Assembly: GCF_000826655.1 (NCBI RefSeq)
Contig: NZ_JXJO01000009.1
Coordinates: 62,001-126,000, forward strand
Direction of reading: 5' to 3'
Origin: Psychroserpens damuponensis
GTDB lineage: Bacteria; Bacteroidota; Bacteroidia; Flavobacteriales; Flavobacteriaceae
Length of the DNA: 64,000 nucleotides
The position numbers were made by a program, and so were the translations under genes. The first letter of the stretch is position 1. Each line of letters begins with the position of its first letter. The notes under the pieces are model-generated. The model ran no database searches and was not told the origin of the DNA. It saw only the letters and a program-made list of their open reading frames with translations. This document shows, piece after piece, positions 18,394 to 26,158 of the stretch.

Positions 18394-19062
18394 TTAATGG
18401 TTGTGACCGTCACCAGCTGCATGTTCTGTTTGTGATTTACCCTTAGCAAAGGTTTCTGTTGATTTACTTAGGTCTCTATCATAAATTTTTCCGTAGTACA
18501 ACTCTAAAGCCACGTATGCAGCTAAATATTTATCGTCCTTCATGCCAAAGGTATTACGTTTTAATTGGCCTTCAAACATTCTAATACTCATACTGTTAGT
18601 TTCAATTAAAGCGCTAAATGTTTGTTGTAGTTGTTCATCTTTGATATTTTCTCCAATACACTTAAAAATAGGGTGTGAAAAATCAACTTTACTACCATCA
18701 GGATTGGTTGTCCAAAGGGTTTTATCTTGTTTGAGCGCTTCTAGGACCTTTTTTGTATGATCTGAAACCATTTTAGAATAATCTACTTTATTTGATATTG
18801 CCTGACTTACAAAAAGGCTATAAGCTCTTGATAGAACAGGAGTTCCTGGTGTATAGAAGTTGGCAAGATCTTCTTCAAATGATTGTATTGCTTCTTGGTA
18901 AATACCGTTATCAACGCCTTCACAGTCAATGAGCTTTTGAACACTTGGAAATTTATAGTCAAAATCTACAATTTGGTTAGGACTTTGTTCTTTAGTTTTA
19001 GTTTCATCTTTACAATTAAATAGACATAAAGAAATGGCAAGTAATATTAATTTGTATTTCAT
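18394..19062 (-). CDS. Lipoprotein of unknown function between the mutase subunits
   Basis: I place the start at the ATG at 19060-19062 rather than further upstream at 19095, because this gives a normal lipoprotein signal (MKYKLILLAISLCLFNC) and avoids overlap with the small mutase subunit; it then begins seven bases after that stop. The mature protein (about 205 residues) is helical and polar, with cysteines in LIDCEGVD and IFKCIGEN, and ends in a His-rich tail (HAAGDGHNH), a possible metal-binding end. No family recognised. Its placement inside the mutase operon is the only functional hint. Confidence 0.75.
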   Translation of the reverse strand: MKYKLILLAISLCLFNCKDETKTKEQSPNQIVDFDYKFPSVQKLIDCEGVDNGIYQEAIQSFEEDLANFYTPGTPVLSRAYSLFVSQAISNKVDYSKMVSDHTKKVLEALKQDKTLWTTNPDGSKVDFSHPIFKCIGENIKDEQLQQTFSALIETNSMSIRMFEGQLKRNTFGMKDDKYLAAYVALELYYGKIYDRDLSKSTETFAKGKSQTEHAAGDGHNH

Positions 19063-19069
19063 GATTATA

Positions 19070-20446
19070 TTAATTTTCGGTTGATTGTTCTTCATTTAAA
19101 CGCTGTTGCTCTAAAGTTTCAGCTAATCGTTTTTCAATTATAGGTTCAATTAAAGTTTTTATAGGATTGGTTTTAACAAAAGGATAAAGTTCTAAAGCAT
19201 CTTTCATTTTATCCTGCATATTTGGGTGTTTATTGGTGCCTAATAAGGTAATATCTCCAGCATTAAATTGATCTTGTTCTTTTGTTGCACTTTCTTTTAT
19301 TTTTTTCTGAATAGTGCCAGATTTAAGCTGTGATAAAAATCCGCCATTTATTTCAATATCTTTAAATAGCTCCAAAGCTTTATCACATAATTGCGTTGTT
19401 AACGCTTCTATATAATACGCACCATCTGCAGGATTATCAACTTTATCAAAATAACTTTCCTCTTTTAATACGAGTAATTGATTTCTAGCAATACGTTCGC
19501 CAAACTCATTATCTTTATGATATATGGCATCATAAGTTAGATTTGTAATACGATTTGCTCCTCCTAAAATGGCACTCATACATTCTGTTGTTGTGCGCAA
19601 CATATTGGTATTGTAGTCATATAAGGTTTTGTTTCGTTTTGTTGGCGTAACATTTATTTGGCAATTGGTATTAAAACCATAATCACTAGAAAGTGCTTTA
19701 AACAATATTCGTAAGGCTCTTAATTTAGCAATTTCGAAAAAATAATTTGTACCTACGGAAATATTAAAGGCAACTTTAATGTTTTCTTTTGATTGGCTAT
19801 CAATGCTATTATCTAAGTGATTGAAATATTCATTGACGTGTGCTAAAGCATAAGCAAGTTGTTGCACCATATTTGCACCAGCATTTTGATACAAATTAGC
19901 ATGTATTGTAATTAAATTAGTGTGTTTTATAATGGTTTCAAAGTGTGTGTGGTCATTTTTTAGATTATCAAACCAATTTCCTGTTTTAGCAAGTTGTCCA
20001 ATGATATCGATTTGGATATCTACGGAATGTTCTTTTGTGATGGTTTTTACATATTCCGAAGATAAAAAAAGTAATTTTAATGATATTAGAGTAGAGGAGG
20101 TGTCTATGTTTTTAAGGAGATCTTTGGCTAGAATGTCTTTTGAAGGAATAATAAATTCTACAGACTCTGCACCTCTAGATAAAGCATCTATGGCTTTAGC
20201 ATTGGATTTTGCTGTATTTGAAACATAAATAGACTGACAAATTTTAAACGCTGTGGCTTTTGAGTTTACCACGTTAGGTTTAGTATCTATGTCGTCTTTA
20301 TGGTAAAATGGTTTAACATCAATACCTTCATTTGTATGCCAAATTAATGTATCATTATAATCTGCACCTTTTAAATCTACCTGGATTTTTTGTTTCCATT
20401 GTTTAGAAGATACTTTAGTAAAATTATTAAATAGTATTTTACTCAT
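19070..20446 (-). CDS. mutA: Methylmalonyl-CoA mutase, small subunit
   Basis: This is the structural, non-catalytic partner of the large subunit. The 458 residues align in pattern with the mutase barrel (VDLKGADYNDTLIWHTNEGI near 23; DKVDNPADGAYYIEALT near 333) but the protein stops before a cobalamin domain and has no DxHxxG, as usual for the short Bacteroidota small subunit. It overlaps the DivIC-like gene by eight bases and is followed by the lipoprotein and large-subunit genes. A near-copy ATTCCGAAG lies at 20053 and a CTACGGAAA variant at 19753. Confidence 0.93.
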   Translation of the reverse strand: MSKILFNNFTKVSSKQWKQKIQVDLKGADYNDTLIWHTNEGIDVKPFYHKDDIDTKPNVVNSKATAFKICQSIYVSNTAKSNAKAIDALSRGAESVEFIIPSKDILAKDLLKNIDTSSTLISLKLLFLSSEYVKTITKEHSVDIQIDIIGQLAKTGNWFDNLKNDHTHFETIIKHTNLITIHANLYQNAGANMVQQLAYALAHVNEYFNHLDNSIDSQSKENIKVAFNISVGTNYFFEIAKLRALRILFKALSSDYGFNTNCQINVTPTKRNKTLYDYNTNMLRTTTECMSAILGGANRITNLTYDAIYHKDNEFGERIARNQLLVLKEESYFDKVDNPADGAYYIEALTTQLCDKALELFKDIEINGGFLSQLKSGTIQKKIKESATKEQDQFNAGDITLLGTNKHPNMQDKMKDALELYPFVKTNPIKTLIEPIIEKRLAETLEQQRLNEEQSTEN

Positions 20447-20687
20447 TGTTGTGTTCTAATTTTAAGCTGTCTTCGTATTCTATGATGTAAATATCTTCAT
20501 TTTCTTTCTTCATATAATATTTCTCTCGAGCTAGTTTTTCAATACCGTCATCTGTACTTAATTCTTTTATGGCTTTTTGGTCTTTTTCTATTTCATTTTT
20601 ATAATAGGCTTTCTCGTCTTCCAAATCTGAAATATCTTCATTGAGTTCACGATGAATTAAAAGCGAATTAGAGTCTATAAAAAGCAT
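20439..20687 (-). CDS. Septum formation initiator family protein (DivIC/FtsB-like); true start probably further upstream
   Basis: From the first ATG the product has 82 residues and is a coiled coil (LNEDISDLEDEKAYYKNEIE) of DivIC/FtsB type, which bridges FtsQ and FtsL in the divisome. Such proteins need an N-terminal membrane anchor. The frame stays open upstream to within the udk stop and encodes exactly such a helix (IKKFRNIFIIVFVFFAIW), but no ATG, GTG or TTG lies there; only ATC, ATT, ATA and TTA codons are available up to about 20747. Either a rare start codon is used or a sequence or annotation problem exists. It overlaps mutA by eight bases. Confidence 0.8.
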   Translation of the reverse strand: MLFIDSNSLLIHRELNEDISDLEDEKAYYKNEIEKDQKAIKELSTDDGIEKLAREKYYMKKENEDIYIIEYEDSLKLEHNNE

Positions 20688-20743
20688 CCAAATAGCAAAA
20701 AAGACAAATACAATAATAAATATGTTTCTAAACTTCTTGATAT

Positions 20744-21352
20744 TTAACTTAGTTTTTCATTAATAATAGTCTTAACTATATTTACAGCAACCGTGTTATA
20801 TTTATTGTTTGGTATGATGATATCTGCATATTCTTTCATGGGTTCAATAAATTGTTGGTGCATAGGTTTTAACGTATTTTGGTAACGTGTTAAAACTTCA
20901 TTAATATCTCGTCCACGCTCAGTTATGTCACGTTTTAAACGTCTAATTAGTCGTTCGTCACTATCTGCATGCACAAAAATTTTGATGTCAAATAATTTAC
21001 GTAATTCTGGATTTGTAAGTATTAAAATACCTTCAACAATAATAACTTTTCTTGGGTTTGTTTTTACAATATCACCAGTACGATTATGTTTAACAAACGA
21101 GTATACTGGTTGGTCAATTGCGTTTCCAGCTTTTAATTCTCTTAAATGTTGTTCTAACAATTCAAAATCTATAGATCTTGGATGGTCAAAATTAATTTTA
21201 ACACGCTCTTCGTAACTTAAGTGTGTTGTATCCATGTAGTATGAATCTTGGGATATTATTCCAACTTCACCTTCTGGTAATTCGTTAAGTATTTGATTTA
21301 CAACTGTTGTTTTTCCGCATCCAGTTCCACCGGCAATTCCTATAATAAGCAT
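20744..21352 (-). CDS. udk: Uridine kinase
   Basis: Uridine kinase phosphorylates uridine and cytidine in pyrimidine salvage. The 202-residue length is standard. The P-loop GIAGGTGCGKTT (5-16) is followed by QDSYYMD, NFDHPRSIDF (substrate), KTNPRKVIIVEGILIL and the lid-region RLIRRLKRDITERGRD. It heads the operon running through the DivIC-like gene to the mutase genes. Identification is secure. Confidence 0.96.
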   Translation of the reverse strand: MLIIGIAGGTGCGKTTVVNQILNELPEGEVGIISQDSYYMDTTHLSYEERVKINFDHPRSIDFELLEQHLRELKAGNAIDQPVYSFVKHNRTGDIVKTNPRKVIIVEGILILTNPELRKLFDIKIFVHADSDERLIRRLKRDITERGRDINEVLTRYQNTLKPMHQQFIEPMKEYADIIIPNNKYNTVAVNIVKTIINEKLS

Positions 21353-21402
21353 ATATAAAAGACTAATATTTTGGTGACAAATTTAGCAATTATGATGTAA
21401 TA

Positions 21403-21858
21403 TCAAGGTTCAATTTTCGAAACTTCATCTACAGTTGTTAACTTATCGTTTGAATTACCCCAACTGTTTGTAATATAGTTCATGACATCGGCAATTTCGT
21501 TATTTTCTAACCCTAATGGAGACATTACACCATTATATTTTTGACCATTTACTGTAATCTCGCCAGACTGACCATATTTAATAGCTTTTAAGCTTTTTGC
21601 TCGATTATTTTTAAGATAGTCTGAATTTGCTAAAGGAGGAAATGCCTTAGGTACACCTTTTCCGTTAGGTAAATGACAAGAGACACAAAAATCGTCGTAA
21701 ATGCTTTTACCACGTATTATACTTTCTTTAAGTGCAGAACTTTGTTGATTTATATTTTCTTCGGAAATAGTTACAACTGAGAGTTCTTTCTTTTTTTCCG
21801 AAGAATTACACGATATTAACAAAAGCGTTAATCCTAATACATAAGTTATTTTCATCAT
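21403..21858 (-). CDS. Cytochrome c, lipoprotein-anchored
   Basis: The 151-residue protein has a lipoprotein signal with the lipidated Cys at about residue 17 (LLLISC), a single haem c attachment motif CVSCH at 58-62, and a likely axial Met112 in NGVMSPLG. It is an electron carrier attached to a membrane on its periplasmic face. Its start overlaps the stop of the sugar dehydrogenase by four bases (ATGA), so it is probably the electron acceptor of that enzyme. Two TTTCCGAAG-family words lie 36 bases apart at 21759 and 21795 in its N-terminal coding region, the closest pair in the window. Confidence 0.92.
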   Translation of the reverse strand: MMKITYVLGLTLLLISCNSSEKKKELSVVTISEENINQQSSALKESIIRGKSIYDDFCVSCHLPNGKGVPKAFPPLANSDYLKNNRAKSLKAIKYGQSGEITVNGQKYNGVMSPLGLENNEIADVMNYITNSWGNSNDKLTTVDEVSKIEP

Positions 21859-22961
21859 TTTGTTTTAATTAGTTTTACGATACCTAAATTTTCTATTCCT
21901 ACATAAATGTATCCATCAGGTCCTTGATTTATTGATCTCACACGACCTAAGCCGTCTAATAAACGTTCTTCTTTGATAACTTTTCCGTCTTCAATATAGC
22001 AATTATCTAAATACTGAAACTTTAAAGATCCCACCAATAAATTGTTTTCCCATCCTTTATAGTTATCACTTGAAATAAATTCCATACCACTTGGCGCTAT
22101 AGAAGGTGTCCAATAATGTAACGGTTGTTCCATTCCGGGTTTTGCAGTGTCATCTGTTATTTTAGTGCCTATATAATTAACACCATAGGTTATTATTGGC
22201 CAACCATAATTGTTTCCAGCTTTTATGATGTTAATTTCATCACCTCCTTTTGGTCCATGCTCATGAGTCCAGATATCTCTAGTTTCTGGATGTATGACCA
22301 TACCTTGAGGATTTCTGTGTCCATAAGAATAGATGGCTGTTTTAGCATTTTCATGATCCACAAATGGATTGTCTGTTGGAATAGTGCCATCATCATGTAA
22401 TCTATAAACCTTGCCACCATCTCTAGTAATATCTTGAGGGTTATCATCACGATTTCCTCGCTCGCCAATAGTAAAAAACAAATACCCATTATCATCAAAT
22501 ACTATTCTCGAACCAAAATGTTGACCTTTAGTTGTATTTGGAGTGGCCTTATAAAGCACTTTTTGTTCAAATAATGAATCGTTAGCATATTTAGCTCTCA
22601 TGATAGCTGTATGTCCTCCTTTGTTTTCACCTTCAGATGATGCGTATGTTAAGTAAAGCCATCCATTATTTTTAAATTTAGGATGTAATTTAATATCTAA
22701 TAAGCCACCTTGTCCGCGATTGTAAACTTTTGGTACACCTTTAACTTCAGTTTTTATTCCGTTTTTATAATGAATAATCTTACCTTCTTTTTCATTAATT
22801 AGCATGCTTTGGTCAGGTAAAAAAGTAAATCCCCAAGGGTTAATTAATTCTGATACAACGAGTTCGTAAGAATGTTCTGTGTTAATTGGGTTTTTATCTT
22901 GTGCACAGGCAACAAAACTTAATAAACCGGTAATAATAAGAGATTGTACTAGAATTTTCAT
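21855..22961 (-). CDS. PQQ-dependent sugar dehydrogenase (soluble GDH/YliI type)
   Basis: A 368-residue six-bladed beta-propeller of the glucose/sorbosone dehydrogenase family. The N-terminus is a lipoprotein signal ending in VACAQ. Family segments are PWGFTFLPD, GGLLDIKLHPKF, the active-site and PQQ-side segments KGQHFGSRIVFD, YSYGHRNPQGM and THEHGPKGGDEINII, and WTPSIAPSGMEF. It oxidises an aldose-type sugar in the periplasm and would pass electrons to the co-encoded cytochrome c. The precise sugar is unknown. It is transcribed away from the tRNA promoter region. Confidence 0.92.
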   Translation of the reverse strand: MKILVQSLIITGLLSFVACAQDKNPINTEHSYELVVSELINPWGFTFLPDQSMLINEKEGKIIHYKNGIKTEVKGVPKVYNRGQGGLLDIKLHPKFKNNGWLYLTYASSEGENKGGHTAIMRAKYANDSLFEQKVLYKATPNTTKGQHFGSRIVFDDNGYLFFTIGERGNRDDNPQDITRDGGKVYRLHDDGTIPTDNPFVDHENAKTAIYSYGHRNPQGMVIHPETRDIWTHEHGPKGGDEINIIKAGNNYGWPIITYGVNYIGTKITDDTAKPGMEQPLHYWTPSIAPSGMEFISSDNYKGWENNLLVGSLKFQYLDNCYIEDGKVIKEERLLDGLGRVRSINQGPDGYIYVGIENLGIVKLIKTK

Positions 22962-22997
22962 GAAAATAAATTTTATGTTTAAATTTAATAATAAAAG

Positions 22998-23029
22998 TTG
23001 TCAATTTTTAAAGAAAAGGTATATATTTG
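22998..23029 (+). promoter_or_regulatory. Promoter of the tRNA-Pro/tRNA-Arg unit
   Basis: TTG at 22998-23000 and TATATTTG at 23022-23029 are spaced by 21 bases, matching the Bacteroidota sigma-A consensus (TTG, about 19, TAnnTTTG). Transcription would start near 23036, some 45 bases before tRNA-Pro. Confidence 0.75.
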
Positions 23030-23082
23030 CACCTCGAAATTTTGAGAAACTTATTATTCTTAAAATATGAGATAACCAAATT

Positions 23083-23157
23083 CGGGGTGTAGCGTAGCCC
23101 GGTTATCGCGCCACGTTTGGGACGTGGAGGCCGCAGGTTCGAATCCTGCCACCCCGA
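23083..23157 (+). tRNA. tRNA-Pro (anticodon TGG)
   Basis: The 75-base cloverleaf has a perfect acceptor stem CGGGGTG/CACCCCG, anticodon stem CACGT/ACGTG with loop TTTGGGA giving TGG, and the T-loop GGTTCGAATCC. CCA is not encoded. A second tRNA follows after nine bases, so both are processed from one transcript. Confidence 0.97.
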
Positions 23158-23166
23158 CTTTATTGA

Positions 23167-23240
23167 GGGCTCTTAGCTCAGCTGGATAGAGCACCTCCCT
23201 TCTAAGGAGGCGGTCGAAGGTTCGAATCCTTCAGGGCTCA
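23167..23240 (+). tRNA. tRNA-Arg (anticodon TCT)
   Basis: The 74-base cloverleaf has acceptor stem GGGCTCT/AGGGCTC (with G-U pairs), D-arm AGCTCAGCTGGATAGAGC, anticodon stem CCTCC/GGAGG around CTTCTAA giving TCT, and T-loop GGTTCGAATCC. The TCT reader decodes AGA/AGG, the main arginine codons of such AT-rich genomes. CCA is not encoded. Confidence 0.97.
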
Positions 23241-23241
23241 C

Positions 23242-23274
23242 AAAAAGTCTTACCTTAATTGGTAAGACTTTTTT
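23242..23274 (+). terminator. Rho-independent terminator after the tRNAs
   Basis: AAAAAGTCTTACC and GGTAAGACTTTTT flank a six-base loop (TTAATT), giving a perfect 13-pair stem with a U-tract. It begins two bases after tRNA-Arg. Confidence 0.9.
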
Positions 23275-23486
23275 GTTTTTTAATAATAATATCTTTCATT
23301 TTTAAATTCAACACTAAGTGATAACGGTTTTCATAAAATAATTAAGATTTTAATCCATTAAGGTTAAGTTTTATGCTGTTTTTTTGTTTTTCTATAATAA
23401 ATTTGTTAAAATTTTAACATAATGGTCTAGTTTTTGATGCTTATCAATTTAAATCATTATTTTGTCTAACTAACATATTCAGTATT

Positions 23487-24242
23487 ATGAAACATTTATT
23501 TTTATTAGCCACACTCATAGTTGGCACTTTAACAGTAACAGCTCAAGATGCAGTACCAGATTGTGTAGCTGCTGGTTGTTATGATCAAGTAGGAGTTGGT
23601 CAAAGTTATGACTACAACAACTTTTTTTCTGAAAGTAGAGCTATTAGTTTTCCTGTAACTCAAGCGAACAAAAAAATAATAGATGATTTTCAAACAGCTT
23701 CGATAAACGTAAATGGAAAGTCAACCGTTTATTCAGCTAGATATAATCCCATATCTAATGAAATTGAAATTAAAGGAGATAATGATGATGTATATAATAT
23801 TAAAAGATTAAAAGATGTTAAAATTTCATTTAATGGCACCAATCAATTTTATAAAGCGGTTGTTTATAAGGATGCATTTGGACAGGACATGATTGATTAT
23901 TTTAATATTTTAAATACTAGTGATATACTATTAAAGCGCATATCGTATTCTTATGTTAAAGCAAAGGAGGCTAAAAGTAGTTATGATAAAGCAAAACCTG
24001 CTTATTATAAAGAAAAAATAAATTATTACTATGTTGATAATTCTGAGAGGTTAATCAAACTTTCAACTAAAAGAAAAGATATTAAAAAACGATATGAGAA
24101 GAGCGCTACTGAAATTTTAGCATATATTAAAACTCATAAAATTGATGACTCTCAAGAGTTAGATCTTCTGAAATTTGCTACATATTTGAAGCGTTTAAAG
24201 TCAGAAAATTCACTTAAAAATAGATTAGTAGAGAATAAATAA
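23487..24242 (+). CDS. Exported protein of unknown function
   Basis: A 251-residue protein with a clear signal peptide (MKHLFLLATLIVGTLTVTAQ). The mature start carries two cysteines (DCVAAGCYD) that could form a small disulphide. The rest is polar and lysine/tyrosine-rich (SYVKAKEAKSSYDKAKPAYY), with a helical C-terminus. No family is recognised. It stands alone: the 212-base region before it (23275-23486) shows no firm promoter, and it is followed by a 300-base spacer. It may be a lineage-specific gene. Confidence 0.65.
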   Translation: MKHLFLLATLIVGTLTVTAQDAVPDCVAAGCYDQVGVGQSYDYNNFFSESRAISFPVTQANKKIIDDFQTASINVNGKSTVYSARYNPISNEIEIKGDNDDVYNIKRLKDVKISFNGTNQFYKAVVYKDAFGQDMIDYFNILNTSDILLKRISYSYVKAKEAKSSYDKAKPAYYKEKINYYYVDNSERLIKLSTKRKDIKKRYEKSATEILAYIKTHKIDDSQELDLLKFATYLKRLKSENSLKNRLVENK

Positions 24243-24542
24243 TGAATTGTTAATAACTTTTTATTCAATTTTAACAGTCAATCGTCTGTGTTCTAGCGCT
24301 ATATGCTGAAAGTCAATACTGCTTTTTTGGTATTTCTCAAAACATCAAGTATTACTGGGCTTTACGAACATTTGTATGTTAAAATTTTAGTCGATTTGTT
24401 GTCAATTAATCATGTATTTCATCGATAGTTTTATCTAAAAAATGTATTTCGTCGAATAATTATTGTGTTTCAACGATAAAAAAGCTTGTATTATTTAATT
24501 TTACAACTATATTTGCGGTGAATTTCATTAAACCCCAAATCG
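24243..24542 (+). promoter_or_regulatory. Spacer with direct repeats and a textbook promoter
   Basis: This 300-base spacer holds no gene. Three direct repeats of TGTrTTTCrwCGA start at 24413, 24443 and 24464 (spacings 30 and 21), with a weaker TCGA-containing copy near 24386. Immediately downstream are TTG at 24486-24488 and TATATTTG at 24508-24515, spaced by 19 bases, an ideal Bacteroidota promoter reading into the lipoprotein gene at 24543. Repeats just upstream of -33 with near-integral helical spacing fit an activator site. Confidence 0.7.
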
Positions 24543-24968
24543 ATGAAAAACCTACTTAAAAATGCAATTGCATGTGCAATTGTTATGACTACGCTTTTTA
24601 ATTGTTCAAATGAATCAATTGAAAATGAAGAGCTGCAACAACAAGCTTTTCCTGAAAGCCCTAATGTACAATCTGATTGCTTAGATCAAGATCCTCAGGC
24701 GAGAATTACCAACAACGGTTCGATTTCTATTACGTTACAAGTTGTATCTATTGACGGAACAATTTTACATACTGTAGATAATATTGCACCTAATGATCAG
24801 TCTGGGTATTTAACATTTGCTCCTGATGAGATTATTTTTAACATTTCTAAAAACACAACAGGATTGCAGGATGATAAAGTTGTGCATTCTATGGATCAGT
24901 GTATGAGCTATGACATGGTAATTGGAGCCGATAATTATTTAGTTGCTGGATCTCCAGATACTTTATAA
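24543..24968 (+). CDS. Small lipoprotein of unknown function
   Basis: The 141-residue protein has a lipoprotein signal ending in LFNC (Cys about 21). The mature part has a short acidic linker, then a small beta-rich domain (SISITLQVVSIDGTILHTV) and two cysteines near 48 and 124. No family is recognised. It is preceded by the repeat/promoter array and its stop is one base from the convergent methyltransferase gene, so there is no room for a terminator. The strong promoter and repeats suggest a regulated gene. Confidence 0.7.
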   Translation: MKNLLKNAIACAIVMTTLFNCSNESIENEELQQQAFPESPNVQSDCLDQDPQARITNNGSISITLQVVSIDGTILHTVDNIAPNDQSGYLTFAPDEIIFNISKNTTGLQDDKVVHSMDQCMSYDMVIGADNYLVAGSPDTL

Positions 24969-24969
24969 C

Positions 24970-26151
24970 TCAATTAGTTTTAGAACCTATTACTATAATT
25001 TTATTATTAAGATAGTTAGTTGTAAAAAAGAGATAGGTGTTTCCACCATCTTTTATGTTATGCTTCTTTCTTATTAATTGTACAGTCTCAGGAAAATTTC
25101 TAGTTGTAATATTGGCTTTTGAAATATTTAGTGCCTTTATATTTTTTTTGTTGTAATCAATTATAGATTCAATTTTAAAAGATCTACCAGGAAACATTGT
25201 GAGCTCATTGCTAGTATAGAGATGTGAATGTTGATGGAGTTTTGAGACATTTAATTGTTTTGAGACACTGTTAAAAGCACCAGATTTTAAAATAGCAGCA
25301 TTGGGCTCATATAAATACTTTTGAGGTTCACTATAGCTCGACATATTTATGGATTCATCATTTAATTTAAATGAAAATGCTTCTATATTGTTATTTATAA
25401 TATTTACCGTTTTAATAGATATATTTCCTGTAAACCCTTTTTCTAAAACCCAAATGAGTTCTTTAACTTCATTTTTAACTGCAACTACATGAATGTCTTT
25501 TACATGTTTTAATTCATTTATTCCAATAGTTAAGTCTAATAGTGGAGAGGTTTTTATGGCTATATTGGTTGTATAATTAAATAACGTATCTAAATGAAAT
25601 GGTACATTTGGTAAACAATCGTTTAGAAAAAACACTTTTCCTTTTTTCTCATGTCTTCTAGAAGGATCTATATAAATCCAGTCGTAATGTTTTTCATTAG
25701 ATAACAAATAATCGATTCCATCTAAGGCAACGGTCTTTATGTTTTTAACATTAAGTTGCGTATAGTTGTAGTTAACAATTTTAGATAAGTTTTCATTAAT
25801 CTCACAGTGTACAACCTCTTCAAACTGTTTTGCAAAATAAAAACAGTCTACACCAAAACCACCAGTAATATCAATAATAGAATTTCCTTTAAATAATGTG
25901 GATTTATAATTTGCAGTAATTTCAGATGACGTTTGTTCTATATTTAACTTATTTGGGTAGTATATCTTTTCCGAAGAAAACCAATTAGGAAGTTTCTTTT
26001 TGCTTTTAGCTTTTGCTTCAATTTGCTCTATAATTTCCTGTGTTGACACGGTTTCAAAATTGGTGCCTTTTAATAAAATCTTAGATATGTTTGTTGTAAG
26101 ATTATTAGAAATAAACGCTTGTATTTCGGTATTTAAAATGTCAGAATTCAA
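24970..26151 (-). CDS. Class I SAM-dependent methyltransferase with THUMP-like C-terminus
   Basis: The 393 residues include an N-terminal helical part, a class I Rossmann motif with SAM-binding IIDITGGFGVDCFYFA (about residues 92-107) and acidic CEIN at the end of strand 2, then WIYIDPSRRH (motif IV-like, about 158-167), and a beta-rich C-terminal domain like the THUMP-like extension of this family. The likely substrate is RNA, by analogy with neighbours and architecture. A TTTCCGAAG word lies at 25968. It begins an eight-base gap downstream of the AI-2E permease gene. Confidence 0.85.
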   Translation of the reverse strand: MNSDILNTEIQAFISNNLTTNISKILLKGTNFETVSTQEIIEQIEAKAKSKKKLPNWFSSEKIYYPNKLNIEQTSSEITANYKSTLFKGNSIIDITGGFGVDCFYFAKQFEEVVHCEINENLSKIVNYNYTQLNVKNIKTVALDGIDYLLSNEKHYDWIYIDPSRRHEKKGKVFFLNDCLPNVPFHLDTLFNYTTNIAIKTSPLLDLTIGINELKHVKDIHVVAVKNEVKELIWVLEKGFTGNISIKTVNIINNNIEAFSFKLNDESINMSSYSEPQKYLYEPNAAILKSGAFNSVSKQLNVSKLHQHSHLYTSNELTMFPGRSFKIESIIDYNKKNIKALNISKANITTRNFPETVQLIRKKHNIKDGGNTYLFFTTNYLNNKIIVIGSKTN

Positions 26152-26158
26152 AAAAAAA

